Shown: positions 26,655 to 38,474, counted from the first letter of the stretch. The stretch is DNA of 64,000 nt from Sulfurimonas sp. (GCF_028714655.1 NZ_JAQTLY010000006.1:1-64000), one strand, 5' to 3'. The notes: generated from the letters alone by a model not told the origin. Made by a program: numbers and translations.

Positions 26655-27164
26655 TTATTTTGCCAACAATAAAGTCAAATTTGAAGCTTTTTTTGCTTCC
26701 ATTTTGCTTAAAATGGTTCCTACCGTCGCAGGCTTTAACAATGAGAGTATTTTAGCGGCTTCTTCAGGCTCCATTTCCGATAGTACGCTTGCCGCATTGG
26801 CTGCTTTCATCTTTGCAAAAGTTTCAGTAGTTTTATTCATTTTTGCATTTTTTATCTCTTTTAAAACCTCTTCATTTTTTTGAAGCATTTTTTTTATGGA
26901 CTCTTCTTTAGATGAAATTTCAGATAATTTCCCCCCGATAACCTTCTCATCTTGAGATATTTTTGCCTCTTTCTTTTTCAACAACTCTTCAGTAGCCGTC
27001 TTTAATGCGCTGAGTGATTGTTTTTGCTCATCTATTCTCTCAAGCTCTATTAGAAGCTCGCTCTTTCTGGCTTTGAAAATTTCAGTACATTCAAATAGCT
27101 TATCACTTGTCTCCAACGCACTTAAAGATGTTAATATAAAAAGAGCAAGAGCGAGTTTTTTCAT
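26655..27164 (-). CDS. MotE-like / MgtE-N domain periplasmic protein linked to flagella
   Basis: This 169-residue protein has a signal peptide, a long coiled coil (about 25-110) and a C-terminal MgtE N-domain-like stretch with EMEPEEAAKILSLLKP and ILSKMEAKKAS. The order purA, fliJ-like, this gene matches Helicobacter, where the neighbours belong to the flagellar export system. Its ATG overlaps the end of the fliJ-like gene by 4 bp. Confidence 0.75.
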   Translation of the reverse strand: MKKLALALFILTSLSALETSDKLFECTEIFKARKSELLIELERIDEQKQSLSALKTATEELLKKKEAKISQDEKVIGGKLSEISSKEESIKKMLQKNEEVLKEIKNAKMNKTTETFAKMKAANAASVLSEMEPEEAAKILSLLKPATVGTILSKMEAKKASNLTLLLAK

Positions 27165-27580
27165 CTATTTTTCCTTGTGTATGTCATTAAAGCAATTTCA
27201 TCGAGATCTTTTGCCTCTTTAAGCTTTCTTTTTTTAAGCTCTTCTTTTATCTCTTCAAACTCTAAATATTGAAATTTTTCATGTTCCATCATATCAAGTT
27301 TTAGTTGCTTCTTTGCCTGAGCAACTTGATTTGCAGCAAAACCAACCCACTCTTTATTATGATTTATAGTATCCATTTGAGAATGAAACAAAACTCTCGA
27401 AGCCAACATCTCGCCCACCGTACCGCTACTTGGAGACTCTAACTCTTTTAAAGAAAGATATGACGACTCTAATGCCGTAGAAGCACTATTTAAATCTATA
27501 TTTGCCTTTTGTAAAATCTCCTCGCTCTTTTGCATAGTGTTCTTTTTAAGTTTTACCAATGAACTAAAGCGAGTTTTCAC
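27161..27580 (-). CDS. fliJ: FliJ-like flagellar export protein
   Basis: This 139-residue helical protein begins MKTRFSSLVKLKKNTMQKSE and is heptad-rich throughout, the pattern of FliJ, the coiled-coil stalk between the FliI ATPase ring and FlhA. Sequence conservation in FliJ is low, so the call rests on size, coiled coil and genomic order. It is 12 nt downstream of purA. Confidence 0.7.
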   Translation of the reverse strand: MKTRFSSLVKLKKNTMQKSEEILQKANIDLNSASTALESSYLSLKELESPSSGTVGEMLASRVLFHSQMDTINHNKEWVGFAANQVAQAKKQLKLDMMEHEKFQYLEFEEIKEELKKRKLKEAKDLDEIALMTYTRKNR

Positions 27581-27592
27581 GATTTTTACCTT

Positions 27593-28855
<1,263 letters not shown>

Positions 28856-29704
28856 TTACTTCGCTTTTGTTTCTATAAGTACATCTGTGTAAATCGCAAA
28901 ACCTACGGAACTAAGCTCTGAATTTTTATATCTTCCGCCTCTGGCATAAACTTCATTTTTGTCTATAACTCTAAAAAAGAGTTCATCATAGTAGAGCATT
29001 TTTGCATAATACATCGGAGCTAAAACGCTTTTTTTATAAGATAATGCACCGCATAGATTTTTCATCTTTGTTAATTCTGTTTTTATTTCAAAGGGAACAA
29101 TCTCAAGCAGTTCGTCAACTTGTTCTACATGCTGAAGATAAACAAGTTTTTCTAACCAATCAACTTTTAGATTTAAAAATTTTTCTATATTTATATGTCT
29201 AAAGTCATCAAGAGTAAGTTCATCAAACATCTCAACCAAAAGCTTCGGTATCATCATATTTGAAATCTGTATAAGAGGCTCAACTTCTAGTTTATCAAAA
29301 ATATCTATTGCAATATTTAAAACCGATGATAATTTACTCTCATCCATAAATTCAACGCCAATTTGAAACTGTTCATCCGTGGGATAACGAAAAACCGGTT
29401 GAATGTAGAACCATTTTTTATGTTCGGTATTGCGTCCGAGTCTCTTTTCAATAATTCTAACAACATCTATAGTTGAATCGGCTCTTAGGGAGATAGAGTT
29501 GTTGTTTTCATCGTTTACTTTTATCAACTCTCTCTCATCCGCAATACTTTTATGCTGATGATATGAAAATATAGGAGTAACAATCTCCTCAAATCCTTTT
29601 GCGTATAAAATATCGCTAGCGACTTTTTCTATCTCTCTTTTTATCTTCGCACTTTTGCCGAAGTAGAGTTTTGAACCGCTAGGAATTTCGTGTTCTAGTA
29701 TCAT
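28856..29704 (-). CDS. hisZ: ATP phosphoribosyltransferase regulatory subunit, HisZ-like
   Basis: This 282-residue protein resembles a histidyl-tRNA synthetase catalytic domain without the anticodon-binding part: VTPIFSYHQHKS, ISLRADSTIDVVRI and a KKWFYIQPVFRYP segment. HisZ supports the short form of HisG in histidine synthesis. It overlaps the aminotransferase gene by 4 bp. hisG is elsewhere. Confidence 0.8.
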   Translation of the reverse strand: MILEHEIPSGSKLYFGKSAKIKREIEKVASDILYAKGFEEIVTPIFSYHQHKSIADERELIKVNDENNNSISLRADSTIDVVRIIEKRLGRNTEHKKWFYIQPVFRYPTDEQFQIGVEFMDESKLSSVLNIAIDIFDKLEVEPLIQISNMMIPKLLVEMFDELTLDDFRHINIEKFLNLKVDWLEKLVYLQHVEQVDELLEIVPFEIKTELTKMKNLCGALSYKKSVLAPMYYAKMLYYDELFFRVIDKNEVYARGGRYKNSELSSVGFAIYTDVLIETKAK

Positions 29705-30816
29705 TTACCCGCCAACTTAAAATAATTTTCATTGAAAACTTTATTTGCAGTCCCGTCATAATCTCTTCTTCCAAGTTTTGCAAGAGCGAGTTCAACAGAG
29801 TTTACAACCCATGAAATCTCATACGGAGCAATTAAACCCATCTGATTTATACGGAAAATTTTGCCATCAAGGTGGTCTTGTCCGCCTGCAACATTTACGC
29901 CAAAATAAGTTTTTAAAATTTTTCTGATTTGTGATGCGTTTTCATCGTCAATAGTTGTCATAGAGAGTGCAGGAGTTTTTGGATATATATGCAAACCTAT
30001 CGCTTGAAGTGCAGAGATAACGGCATTTGCTCTAGTAGCAGTCTCTTCATAGAGTTTGTCCAATCCGCCGTTTTTCTCGATAGTTTCAAGTATCTCTAAA
30101 AGCCCGATAGTCAAAGTCGTAGCAGCCGTCCATGCGGTAGTATTTTTTCTTTGAGATTTTATTTCCGTAGCAAGATTAAAGTAGTAACCTCTTCCTTTGC
30201 CGATTTTCTCTATTGCAGCGTTGCTTAATCCTAAAATTGCAAGCCCCGGAGGAAGCATAAGCGCTTTTTGACTTCCCGCAATCAAACAATCAATATTAGT
30301 AATATCAATCTTCTCGACACCAACGGCAGTAATGCCGTCGGCAATAATCATAATATTCGGATTTATCTCTTTTACAGCTTTTGCAATCGCTTCAACAGGA
30401 TGGCGAAGCCCGCCTGCAGATTCGCTTATCTGAACGGCGATAGCGTCTATATCAGGATTGTTTTTAACTGCCTCTACAACCTCACCAACGCTTACGGGAG
30501 TATCCCACTCATTTTTTATCTCAACATTTTTAAGTCCGTGGGCGATTGCGATTTTTCCAAATCTCTCGCCGAATTTTCCGGAATTTACATTTAAAAGAGT
30601 GTTGTGGCATAGGTTTACAACCGCAGCTTCCATCGCTCCCGTTCCGCTTGATGCAAGCATTACGACTTCATCACTCCCAAAAAGGTTAAAAAGATGTTTT
30701 CTGGTTTTTTCAAAGATAGCTTCAAATTCTGGTGTACGGTGATGCATCGTCTCATCTGACATGGCATTACGAACATTTTGAGGTACTGGAGTCGGTCCGG
30801 GAGTAAAAAGTAACAT
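29701..30816 (-). CDS. Class V aminotransferase (alanine-glyoxylate/serine-pyruvate type)
   Basis: This 371-residue PLP enzyme starts MLLFTPGPTPVPQNVR, a signature of the serine/alanine-glyoxylate aminotransferase group. The PLP lysine is in GSQKALMLPPGL, and the cofactor aspartate in IIADGITAVG. Possible substrates are serine, alanine or phosphoserine. It is the first gene of a run continuing with hisZ and purA. Confidence 0.87.
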   Translation of the reverse strand: MLLFTPGPTPVPQNVRNAMSDETMHHRTPEFEAIFEKTRKHLFNLFGSDEVVMLASSGTGAMEAAVVNLCHNTLLNVNSGKFGERFGKIAIAHGLKNVEIKNEWDTPVSVGEVVEAVKNNPDIDAIAVQISESAGGLRHPVEAIAKAVKEINPNIMIIADGITAVGVEKIDITNIDCLIAGSQKALMLPPGLAILGLSNAAIEKIGKGRGYYFNLATEIKSQRKNTTAWTAATTLTIGLLEILETIEKNGGLDKLYEETATRANAVISALQAIGLHIYPKTPALSMTTIDDENASQIRKILKTYFGVNVAGGQDHLDGKIFRINQMGLIAPYEISWVVNSVELALAKLGRRDYDGTANKVFNENYFKLAGK

Positions 30817-30935
30817 ATAAAAATTCCTAAATTGATTATGATTTAAAAGTCCGTATTATATCCTAATAACTTAAATTGACTCTTTAGCGGTGCCTTTATG
30901 CTAAAATTGCGGCAAAAATTTCTTTAAGGGCTTTT

Positions 30936-31706
30936 ATGACTATACTTGATTCGATAATTTTAGGAGTAATTGAGGGTTTAACGGAATTTTTGCCAATCTC
31001 CTCTACGGGACATCTTATATTGGTCTCTCACTTCTTGGGACTTGAACAAACTAATGCTCATAAAACATTTGAGGTATCCATTCAACTCGGCAGTATTTTG
31101 GCAGTTCTGTTTTTGTTTAAACAAAAACTTCTTGTAAACAAAACTTTGTGGATTAAGATAATAGCGGCATTTTTGCCGACGGCTCTTTTTGGATTTTTAT
31201 TTTACAAAACAATCAAATCACTCTTTGGTATAGAAACCGTTGCGATAATGCTAATTGTCGGCGGCATTGCATTTTTGATTATCGAATACTTCAGAAGAGA
31301 CCATAACGACTCTAATGATAAAAGCGTAGATGATTTGAGCATAAAAGAGTCTATAATGATAGGGCTGTTTCAAACTCTTTCAATGGTACCGGGTACCAGC
31401 CGCTCGGGTGCGACTATGATAGGAGGGCTTTTTGCACGACTATCCCGCAAAAGCGCAGCAGAATTCTCTTTTTTACTTGCAATTCCGACAATGTTTGCTG
31501 CAACTGCTTATGATTTATTCAAAAACCGAAATGACCTTGTTGTAGACGACTACTCTCTTTTGATAATAGGATTTATAACAGCATTTCTTGTTGCATTTGC
31601 AACCGTTAAGGCGATGATGAAATTTCTTACTACACATACATTTATAAGTTTTGGGATTTATAGAATAGTTGTCGGCGTTTTATTTCTAACCGTGTTTGGG
31701 CAGTAG
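30936..31706 (+). CDS. uppP: Undecaprenyl-diphosphatase
   Basis: This 256-residue membrane protein with about eight helices recycles the lipid carrier of cell-wall synthesis. Both family motifs are visible: EFLPISSTGHLIL near the N-terminus and MVPGTSRSGATMIGG in the middle, which form the active site. The AGGG ribosome-binding box precedes the ATG by about 7 nt. Confidence 0.96.
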   Translation: MTILDSIILGVIEGLTEFLPISSTGHLILVSHFLGLEQTNAHKTFEVSIQLGSILAVLFLFKQKLLVNKTLWIKIIAAFLPTALFGFLFYKTIKSLFGIETVAIMLIVGGIAFLIIEYFRRDHNDSNDKSVDDLSIKESIMIGLFQTLSMVPGTSRSGATMIGGLFARLSRKSAAEFSFLLAIPTMFAATAYDLFKNRNDLVVDDYSLLIIGFITAFLVAFATVKAMMKFLTTHTFISFGIYRIVVGVLFLTVFGQ

Positions 31707-31727
31707 AAAACAAAACACTAGAACTCA

Positions 31728-31865
31728 TTAGACTTCCGTCACCTAAAAACCAGATTCCAAATTACTGAAGGAAATATCCTTGTGGTATAAGTTTGAAATG
31801 ACAAGATTTTTGAGTTTCAGTCATCCTGAATTTAATTCAGGATCTTTGGTTTGAAAGAAGTCTAT
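31728..31865. repeat. MITE-like repeat, copy 2 (inverted relative to copy 1)
   Basis: The reverse complement aligns along its length with 24702-24843, including AAACCAAAGATCCTGAAT, TTCAGGATGAC, TACCACAAGG and TTTGGAATCT. Its left end (TTAGACTTCCGTCACC) and right end (TTTGAAAGAAGTCTAT) are less perfect inverted repeats. It separates the convergent uppP and rdgB genes. Confidence 0.75.
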
Positions 31866-32453
31866 TTATACAGTCTGCAAAACTATTTTTGCCAATTCAA
31901 GCGCTTTTGCACGGTGAGAGAGCTTTTTTTTAATTTCGTTATCCAATTCGCCTAAAGTTTTATCGTATCCCAACGGAATAAACAAAGGGTCATACCCAAA
32001 ACCGCCCTCACCGACGGCTTCGCTTATTGCAGTTCCATACATCCAGCCGTGAACCGTATACTCCCCTTTTTTTGTAACGATTGCTATTGCTGCCGTATAG
32101 TGCGCAGGTGAAGATAATACATTTTTATCTTTTATATCCTGAATCAGCTTATATAGATTATCTTTATCGTTTGCATTTTTACCCGCATGTCTTGCGCTAT
32201 AAATTCCGGGTTTTCCGTCAAGAACATCTACGCTTATCCCGCTGTCATCCGCCATCACTATTACATCGTCGCTATTTAAAGCTTTAAAAACCGCTCTGGC
32301 TTTTATAAGGGCATTTTCTTTAAAGCTGCTTCCGTCTTCAACTATCTCAAACTCATCCATAAGTTCGCTATAGGGAATTACTTCAAAATCTTCGCAAAGT
32401 GCTTTTATCTCTTTAACTTTCCCTTTATTGGAAGTAGCCAGTACTAATTTCAT
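31866..32453 (-). CDS. rdgB: Non-canonical purine NTP pyrophosphatase (RdgB/HAM1)
   Basis: This 195-residue enzyme hydrolyses dITP/XTP and keeps them out of DNA. It shows [12 protein letters not shown] at the N-terminus, [22 protein letters not shown] and the C-terminal SHRAKALE. The stop lies at the border of the MITE-like repeat. Confidence 0.95.
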   Translation of the reverse strand: MKLVLATSNKGKVKEIKALCEDFEVIPYSELMDEFEIVEDGSSFKENALIKARAVFKALNSDDVIVMADDSGISVDVLDGKPGIYSARHAGKNANDKDNLYKLIQDIKDKNVLSSPAHYTAAIAIVTKKGEYTVHGWMYGTAISEAVGEGGFGYDPLFIPLGYDKTLGELDNEIKKKLSHRAKALELAKIVLQTV

Positions 32454-32541
32454 CTTATTACCCTTATAATTTTCTTTAAACTTGCAATATTTTGACTCAC
32501 AAAGTTTGTGTAAATAATCTTTTAAATATAATTGCGCAATT

Positions 32542-32596
32542 ATACCAAACCCGATTAACTTTGCCCACTTAAAATAAAGTTAGCAGGGTTTGGTAT
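32542..32596. repeat. 55-bp inverted repeat upstream of the MFS gene
   Basis: ATACCAAACCC-gat-TAACTTT (32542-32562) is mirrored by AAAGTTA-gca-GGGTTTGGTAT (32576-32596) around a 13-nt centre: an 18-bp stem with one 3-nt internal mismatch. It ends 22 nt before the MFS start, so it would form in the leader RNA, or serve as an operator. The 11-mer ATACCAAACCC also occurs at 15814-15824. Confidence 0.75.
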
Positions 32597-32618
32597 GACA
32601 TATAAATTAAGGTAGATA

Positions 32619-33935
32619 ATGTTTAAAAAAGTATTTCCTCTCTCGGCAATTCTCTCTCTTAGATTCTTGGGTCTATTTTTAGTTTTGCCTGTTATTTCAG
32701 TTTATGCACTTGAGCTTGAGGGCTCAACTCCGCTTTTAGTAGGTATCGTTGTCGGCGGATATGCACTCACTCAAGCGCTTTTTCAAGTTCCCTTTGGCGC
32801 AATGAGCGATAAAATAGGCAGAAAACCGACACTTTTGGTTGGTCTGGTTATATTTTTAATCGGGTCAATCATATGTGCCTTTACAAGCGATATATATACT
32901 CTTATGGTCGGTCGCTTTCTCCAAGGCGCGGGCGCAATCGGTTCAGTTATTGCCGCAATGATATCCGATTTGGTTGAAGAAGAGATTCGCGGCAAGGCTA
33001 TGGCAATTATGGGAGCTTCTATTGCTATGAGTTTTGCTCTTGCAATGGGATTGGGTCCTGTTTTAGGTGCCAAATTCGGCGTAGGATTTCTTTTTACATT
33101 AACGGCTGTTTTTGCGTTTCTGGCAATCATTCTTCTTTTTACCAAAGTGCCGACACCTCCAAAAATCAAACATACCTACCATGCAAAAGCAAAGATTTCC
33201 GATATTTTAAAAGATCCGAACCTTTTAAATATGATTATTATAAATGCTATGCAAAAAGGTCTTATGACGGTTGCTTTTGTTCTCATCCCTATTATTCTTA
33301 CAAGCGATGACTTTGCTTGGCAGAAATCAGACCTTTATATGGCATATATGCCTGCTATGGTTTTTGGTTTGGCTGCAATGGGTCCTGCTGCGGTATTTGG
33401 CGAAAAATACAATAAACCAAAAGAGATATTTCTGCTCTCTATTGCTCTTTTTATCGGTTCATTTTTAATTATGGGACTTACATCTTCAAGCACGCTTTTT
33501 ATAATCGGCGTTGTTATGTTTTTCATTGCCTTTAATATGATGGAACCGCTAGTCCAATCAATGGTTACAAAATTTGCAAAAGTACATCAAAAAGGCGCAG
33601 CACTCGGAATTGCCAACTCAGTTGCCTATTTCTCGACATTTGTAGGTGGTACATCTGCCGGCTTGCTATGGGGGATGAGCGATAGAGAGACGATTGGAGT
33701 CTCTATCGCTGCTGTTGCAGGAATTTGGCTTTTATGGACGCTCAAACTTCAAAATCCGACAAAATATTCCCATCTTTATATTTCACAAGATGACATAGAT
33801 ATCTCAAAGCTTGAAAACCTTGAAAACGAGCATATTGCCGAATGGTATATAAATGAGAGCGAAAATCTTGTTATTGTAAAATATGTAGCAAACGCAATAG
33901 AAGAAGAAGTTCTAAAAGGAAAGATATCCAAATAG
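32619..33935 (+). CDS. Major facilitator superfamily transporter
   Basis: This 438-residue protein has 12 predicted helices and the MFS motif A GAMSDKIGRKPTLLVG in the loop after helix 2. Motif C-like GLGPVLGAK in helix 5 suggests a drug:proton antiporter of the 12-helix type. A cytoplasmic C-terminal extension (about 395-438) includes acidic clusters. The substrate is unknown. A hairpin terminator follows. Confidence 0.87.
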   Translation: MFKKVFPLSAILSLRFLGLFLVLPVISVYALELEGSTPLLVGIVVGGYALTQALFQVPFGAMSDKIGRKPTLLVGLVIFLIGSIICAFTSDIYTLMVGRFLQGAGAIGSVIAAMISDLVEEEIRGKAMAIMGASIAMSFALAMGLGPVLGAKFGVGFLFTLTAVFAFLAIILLFTKVPTPPKIKHTYHAKAKISDILKDPNLLNMIIINAMQKGLMTVAFVLIPIILTSDDFAWQKSDLYMAYMPAMVFGLAAMGPAAVFGEKYNKPKEIFLLSIALFIGSFLIMGLTSSSTLFIIGVVMFFIAFNMMEPLVQSMVTKFAKVHQKGAALGIANSVAYFSTFVGGTSAGLLWGMSDRETIGVSIAAVAGIWLLWTLKLQNPTKYSHLYISQDDIDISKLENLENEHIAEWYINESENLVIVKYVANAIEEEVLKGKISK

Positions 33936-33946
33936 AGCAAAGAAGC

Positions 33947-33963
33947 TTGCCTCTTTGAGGCAA
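33947..33963 (+). terminator. Hairpin after the MFS gene
   Basis: A perfect stem TTGCCTC/GAGGCAA with a TTT loop, 11 nt after the MFS stop. There is no U-run, so strength is uncertain. Confidence 0.45.
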
Positions 33964-33973
33964 ACAAAAGACT

Positions 33974-33994
33974 TTGCATAACAAAATTATGCAA
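33974..33994 (-). terminator. Hairpin 3' of infC, derived from a repeat end
   Basis: TTGCATAA and TTATGCAA form a perfect 8-bp stem with a 5-nt loop just after the infC stop. The wider stretch (gactttgcataac...ttatgcaagaagtctat) matches both ends of the MITE-like element at 24702, as if the interior had been deleted and the ends retained as a terminator. Confidence 0.5.
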
Positions 33995-33999
33995 GAAGT

Positions 34000-34515
34000 C
34001 TATTTTTTAGGGAGTACATACAAGTTGTAGTAACGACCTTCAAATTTAGGCTCTTTATCCATAATCGCAACATCTTCAATCATAGACCAAACTTTTAAAA
34101 GAACATCTTTTGCCGAATCAGGGTTTGACATCTCACGACCTTTTAAAAATACACGAAATCTTACATGTTTGCCTTCAGCCAAAAATTCTCTTGCGTGTTT
34201 TACTTTATAATTGATATCGTTTTCCGCAATTTTGACAGAGAGCTTAATCTCTTTAATATCAATTTTAACTTGATTTTTTCTCTGCTCTTTCAGCTTTTTC
34301 TCTTCTTGATACTTATACTTACCGTAATTCATAATCTTAGCAACAGGAGGCTTTGCATCAGGAGCAATTAGGACTAAATCCAAACCTAGCTCATTTGCTT
34401 TTTCCATAGCTGCATCCGTAGAAATAATTCCTAAAGATTCTGCTCCATCTACATTACAACGCACTTCTGGCACACGGATTTCGTCATTCATTATGACACG
34501 GTCTTTTTTGTTCAA
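34000..34515 (-). CDS. infC: Translation initiation factor IF-3
   Basis: This 171-residue protein starts [19 protein letters not shown] and includes the IF3 segments [13 protein letters not shown] and [14 protein letters not shown]-3 prevents premature subunit joining and proofreads initiation. The start is a TTG at 34515 behind a GAGGT box, overlapping the thrS stop (TTGA). Non-AUG starts are typical of infC and part of its autoregulation. Confidence 0.95.
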   Translation of the reverse strand: MNKKDRVIMNDEIRVPEVRCNVDGAESLGIISTDAAMEKANELGLDLVLIAPDAKPPVAKIMNYGKYKYQEEKKLKEQRKNQVKIDIKEIKLSVKIAENDINYKVKHAREFLAEGKHVRFRVFLKGREMSNPDSAKDVLLKVWSMIEDVAIMDKEPKFEGRYYNLYVLPKK

Positions 34516-36320
34516 AAATTTACCTCATTTATTTTAGTTTGTATAAGAGAGAGAAATTCGCTCTCACTTAGATTGTATTGTTCTCTCGTTCTTCTGTCAC
34601 GAATCGCAACGCTACGAGACTCGACCTCTTCATCTCCTATGATTACTAACATAGGAACTCTTGTTTTTTCCGCTGTTCTTACTCTTTTATTTAAAGAATC
34701 ATTTTTTGAGTAGATTTCGCTGTCTGCGCCTAAATCTATCAATTTATCCGCCAACTCTTTTGCATAATCGTTATGCGTAGAAGCAATCGGAACGATTGCA
34801 ACTTGAGTCGGAGCGATAAACATTGGAAACTCTCCAGCGTAATGCTCTGTTAATATACCAATAAAACGCTCAAACGAACCTAAAATTGCTCTATGAATCA
34901 TAACCGGCTGAATCTTATCATTATTCTCGCCGTTATACTCAAGCTCAAACCTGCTTGGCAGATTAAAGTCTAGCTGTATTGTACCACATTGCCACTCACG
35001 CCCGATTGCATCTGTAATTTTTATATCGATTTTTGGACCGTAAAAAGCTCCGCCGCCCTCATCTACCTCATAAACAAGAGAGTTTTTATCCATTGCATTT
35101 CTAAGAGCCTGTGTAGAAACTTCCCACACCTCATCACTTCCGACTGCCTTATCAGGTCTTGTCGAGAGCATCATTTTATAGTTAAATCCGAAAGTTGACA
35201 TTATCTTATCGACAAAATCAACAACTTCTATAATCTGCTCTTCTATCTGATCTGCTCTACAAAAGATATGCGCATCGTCTTGGGTAAACTCACGAACACG
35301 GAAAAGTCCGTGAAGCGCACCCGTCATCTCATGACGGTGAACTACACCGTACTCAAAATATTTCAGAGGCAAATCTCTATAAGAGTGCAAATCTTCTTCA
35401 TATATCTTAATATGACCGACACAGTTCATAGGTTTTACACCGAACTCTATCTCGTCGATATTTGTAAAATACATATTTTCGCCGTAGTTTTGGTAGTGAC
35501 CCGATGTTTTCCATAGGTCTGAACGGAGCATCTCAGGTCCTCTTACCGGCTCATAACCGCGTTTTCGGTGTGCTTTAAAAAGAAGCGACTCCAGTCTTGC
35601 ACGAAGCCTTCCGCCTGCAGGAAGCCATATAGGAAAACCTGCTCCTACCTCTTCACGGAATGTAAACATTTTCATCTCCGCGCCAAGCTTACGGTGATCT
35701 CTCTTCTCAGCTTCAGCCATCATATCAAGATAGGCTTTTAGAGCCTCTTTATCTGCAAATGCTATACCGTATATACGAGTAAGCATTTCGTTGTTAGAGT
35801 CTCCGCCGAGGTAAGCACCCGCAATTTTGGTAAGTTTAAAATATCTGATTAAACCTACATTAGGCAGATGAGGACCACGGCAAAGGTCTTCAAAATCACC
35901 CTGCTTATAGATAGAAACTCTATCACTCGGGATTCTTTGCATAACAAAAAGTTTCAGATGGTCATCTTTGAACTTCTCTTTTGCTTCATCCATAGAGATT
36001 TCATACTTCTCTATCTCATACTTCTTTTTAGCAATCGAGAGCATCTCTTTTTCAATCTCTTTAAGGTCGGCTTCACCTATCTCACGACTTGTTTTAAAGT
36101 CATAGTAAAAACCCTCTTTTACATTTGGACCCACGAAAAATTTTGCGTCAGGATAGAGCGACTTTATAGCTTGAGCCATCAAATGAGCAGTTGAGTGTCT
36201 AAGAATATTTAAAGACTCTTCCGAATTATCTAAAAGTATCTGTTCCCCCTCAAAACCTGATTCTTTAGCAGTTTGCAGATCAATTATTTCGCCGTTGTGT
36301 TTTATTGCTATTGCGTTCAA
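34512..36320 (-). CDS. thrS: Threonyl-tRNA synthetase
   Basis: This 602-residue class II synthetase has the editing-domain histidines in [12 protein letters not shown] and YDFKTSR, the catalytic motif [20 protein letters not shown], and motif 2 [14 protein letters not shown] full N-terminal TGS domain appears absent, as in other Campylobacterota. It overlaps infC, the common thrS-infC arrangement. Confidence 0.97.
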   Translation of the reverse strand: MNAIAIKHNGEIIDLQTAKESGFEGEQILLDNSEESLNILRHSTAHLMAQAIKSLYPDAKFFVGPNVKEGFYYDFKTSREIGEADLKEIEKEMLSIAKKKYEIEKYEISMDEAKEKFKDDHLKLFVMQRIPSDRVSIYKQGDFEDLCRGPHLPNVGLIRYFKLTKIAGAYLGGDSNNEMLTRIYGIAFADKEALKAYLDMMAEAEKRDHRKLGAEMKMFTFREEVGAGFPIWLPAGGRLRARLESLLFKAHRKRGYEPVRGPEMLRSDLWKTSGHYQNYGENMYFTNIDEIEFGVKPMNCVGHIKIYEEDLHSYRDLPLKYFEYGVVHRHEMTGALHGLFRVREFTQDDAHIFCRADQIEEQIIEVVDFVDKIMSTFGFNYKMMLSTRPDKAVGSDEVWEVSTQALRNAMDKNSLVYEVDEGGGAFYGPKIDIKITDAIGREWQCGTIQLDFNLPSRFELEYNGENNDKIQPVMIHRAILGSFERFIGILTEHYAGEFPMFIAPTQVAIVPIASTHNDYAKELADKLIDLGADSEIYSKNDSLNKRVRTAEKTRVPMLVIIGDEEVESRSVAIRDRRTREQYNLSESEFLSLIQTKINEVNF

Positions 36321-36335
36321 ATTCTATTCCTATTC

Positions 36336-38021
36336 TTATAATTCTGTTTTTAAAACTGCACCGTTTGAAGCGTTTGAAACTAAAAGTTGGTATCGTTTAA
36401 GCCACTTTGATTTAACCTCATTTTTGTAAGGTTTCCAAACAGCTCTTCTTTTTGCTATCTCTTCATCGCTGACATTTAGTCTTAAAATATGTTTGTCGGT
36501 ATCTAACTCTATCTCGTCACCGTCTTCTATAAGAGCTATCAAACCGCCCTCTGCCGCTTCCGGAGAAACATGCCCTATACTTGCACCCTTTGTAGCACCG
36601 GAAAAACGACCGTCGGTAATAAGAGCTACGCTATCACCGAGTCCCATACCTTGAATAAGTGCGGTAGGCGCCAACATCTCTTGCATACCCGGACCGCCTT
36701 TTGGTCCCTCATAGCGGATAACTACAACATTTCCGGGTTTGACTTTATGGCTCATAATCCCCGTTATTGCTTCAGGTTGAGAGTTAAAACAGATTGCCGT
36801 GCCTTTGAATTGTCTCATATTCGGCTCAATTCCTGCCGTCTTTACAACAGCACCTTCAAGTGCCAAGTTTCCGAACAAAATCGAAAGCCCGCCTACTTGC
36901 GAGTAAGCATTTTCATTTGTATGGATTATGCTTTCATCCAAAATTTTAGCATCCGCTATGCGTTCGCCAAGCGTTTCGCCTGTTACCGTCGGATTGTCAA
37001 GATGAAGAAGCCCGCCTCTGCGGCTTACCTCTTTCATAACCGCATTTACGCCGCCTGCTCGGTTAATATCGTCCATATGAACAGTTGTTAATGACGGAGA
37101 TATCTTAGCGATATGCGCAACATTATCTGCTATTGAGTTAATTTTCTCGATTGGAAAATCAACCCCCGCCTCTTTTGCAATTGCAAGCATATGAAGAACG
37201 GTATTTGAACTTCCGCCCATCGCCATATCTACAACAAATGCATTATGAACCGCTTTTTCGTTTAAAACATTTTTTAAATTGTACTTGCTGTCATCTGCCT
37301 TTGCCATTTCTACGATTCTCTTTGCAGCTTTTTTAACAAGCTCGATTCTCTCCGGAGTCATCGCTAAAATTGTACCGTTTCCCGGAAGCGCAATACCCAT
37401 AGCCTCACAAAGAGTATTCATAGAGTTTGCCGTAAACATACCTGAACAACTTCCGCCGCTCGGACAGGCATTACACTCTATGTCATACAGCTCTTCATCC
37501 GTCATTTTTCCCTCGGCATGAACACCGACTGCTTCAAATGCAGTAGCCAAATCTATAGGTGTACCGTCTTTTTTATGCCCTGCCGGCATCGGACCGCCTG
37601 AAACGAAAACGGTAGGAACATTTACGCGAAGCGCCCCCATAATCATACCGGGAACAATTTTGTCGCAGTTTGGGATACAGATAAGAGCATCTAGTTTATG
37701 CGCATTCATAACAGTTTCAATAGAGTCTGCGATTACTTCACGGGAAGGGAGAGAATAAAGCATCCCGTCATGCCCCATCGCAATTCCGTCATCAACACCT
37801 ATAGTGTTAAAAACAAACGGCACTCCTCCGGCTTCGCGAATAGCTTTTTTAACAATCTCGCCATACTCATGTAAGAAAAAATGCCCCGGAATAATGTCTA
37901 TATAACTGTTTGCTATTCCTATAAACGGTTTGTCAAAATCCTCATCCTTTAACCCTGTTGCTCGAAGCAATGAGCGGTGAGGAGCTCTGTCAAACCCTTT
38001 TTTTATAGTATCGCTTCTCAT
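36336..38021 (-). CDS. ilvD: Dihydroxy-acid dehydratase
   Basis: This 561-residue Fe-S enzyme catalyses the third step of branched-chain amino-acid synthesis. Cluster and substrate residues are seen in [12 protein letters not shown] and [20 protein letters not shown]. The C-terminal part includes [15 protein letters not shown]. It is 15 nt upstream of thrS on the same strand. Confidence 0.97.
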   Translation of the reverse strand: MRSDTIKKGFDRAPHRSLLRATGLKDEDFDKPFIGIANSYIDIIPGHFFLHEYGEIVKKAIREAGGVPFVFNTIGVDDGIAMGHDGMLYSLPSREVIADSIETVMNAHKLDALICIPNCDKIVPGMIMGALRVNVPTVFVSGGPMPAGHKKDGTPIDLATAFEAVGVHAEGKMTDEELYDIECNACPSGGSCSGMFTANSMNTLCEAMGIALPGNGTILAMTPERIELVKKAAKRIVEMAKADDSKYNLKNVLNEKAVHNAFVVDMAMGGSSNTVLHMLAIAKEAGVDFPIEKINSIADNVAHIAKISPSLTTVHMDDINRAGGVNAVMKEVSRRGGLLHLDNPTVTGETLGERIADAKILDESIIHTNENAYSQVGGLSILFGNLALEGAVVKTAGIEPNMRQFKGTAICFNSQPEAITGIMSHKVKPGNVVVIRYEGPKGGPGMQEMLAPTALIQGMGLGDSVALITDGRFSGATKGASIGHVSPEAAEGGLIALIEDGDEIELDTDKHILRLNVSDEEIAKRRAVWKPYKNEVKSKWLKRYQLLVSNASNGAVLKTEL

Positions 38022-38101
38022 AAAAATCCTTTAATTTATAACTTATATATTTAGTATTTACGAGATTATAGCATTTTTTTCAAATTTTTTCGTAAAAACT
38101 C

Positions 38102-38130
38102 TTTACAAATGAAAAATAAACGGCTATAAT
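38102..38130 (+). promoter_or_regulatory. Promoter of the tRNA cluster
   Basis: TTTACA (38102-38107) and TATAAT (38125-38130) are separated by exactly 17 nt, with the tRNA-Gly gene beginning 32 nt after the -10 box. This is a near-consensus vegetative promoter. Confidence 0.65.
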
Positions 38131-38161
38131 TCCGTCCACTTAAAAAATAAGTGACAAAATT

Positions 38162-38236
38162 GCGGGAATAGCTCAGTGGTAGAGCACAACCTTGCCAAGG
38201 TTGGGGTCGCGAGTTCGAACCTCGTTTCCCGCTCCA
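38162..38236 (+). tRNA. tRNA-Gly (GCC)
   Basis: The 75-nt sequence folds into a cloverleaf with acceptor GCGGGAA/TTCCCGC, D arm AGCTCAGTGGTAGAGC, anticodon loop TTGCCAA (GCC) and the T-loop GTTCGAAC. CCA is encoded. Confidence 0.97.
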
Positions 38237-38286
38237 TTAAATAATAAAATAAAAAAGATATCCGATATCTTAAAAAAAACCCAGAA

Positions 38287-38373
38287 GCCCGGGTGGTGAA
38301 ATCGGTAGACACAAGGGATTTAAAATCCCTCGCTCGTAAGGGTGTGCCGGTTCAAGTCCGGCTTCGGGCACCA
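38287..38373 (+). tRNA. tRNA-Leu (TAA)
   Basis: An 87-nt class II tRNA with acceptor GCCCGGG/TTCGGGC, anticodon loop TTTAAAA (TAA), a long variable arm (TCGCTCGTAAGGGTGT region) and encoded CCA. Confidence 0.95.
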
Positions 38374-38400
38374 TTATTATTATAAGTTATTGTTGAAACT

Positions 38401-38474
38401 GGTGCCATCGCCAAGTGGTAAGGCCGCAGCCTGCAAAGCTGCTATCCCCAGTTCAAATCTGGGTGGCACCTCCA
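38401..38474 (+). tRNA. tRNA-Cys (GCA)
   Basis: A 74-nt tRNA with acceptor GGTGCCA/TGGCACC, anticodon stem GCAGC/GCTGC and loop CTGCAAA (GCA). CCA is encoded. Confidence 0.96.

Noticed and set aside
38124-38312. Minus-strand frame across the tRNA-Gly gene
   Set aside because: It overlaps a clear tRNA gene on the opposite strand.
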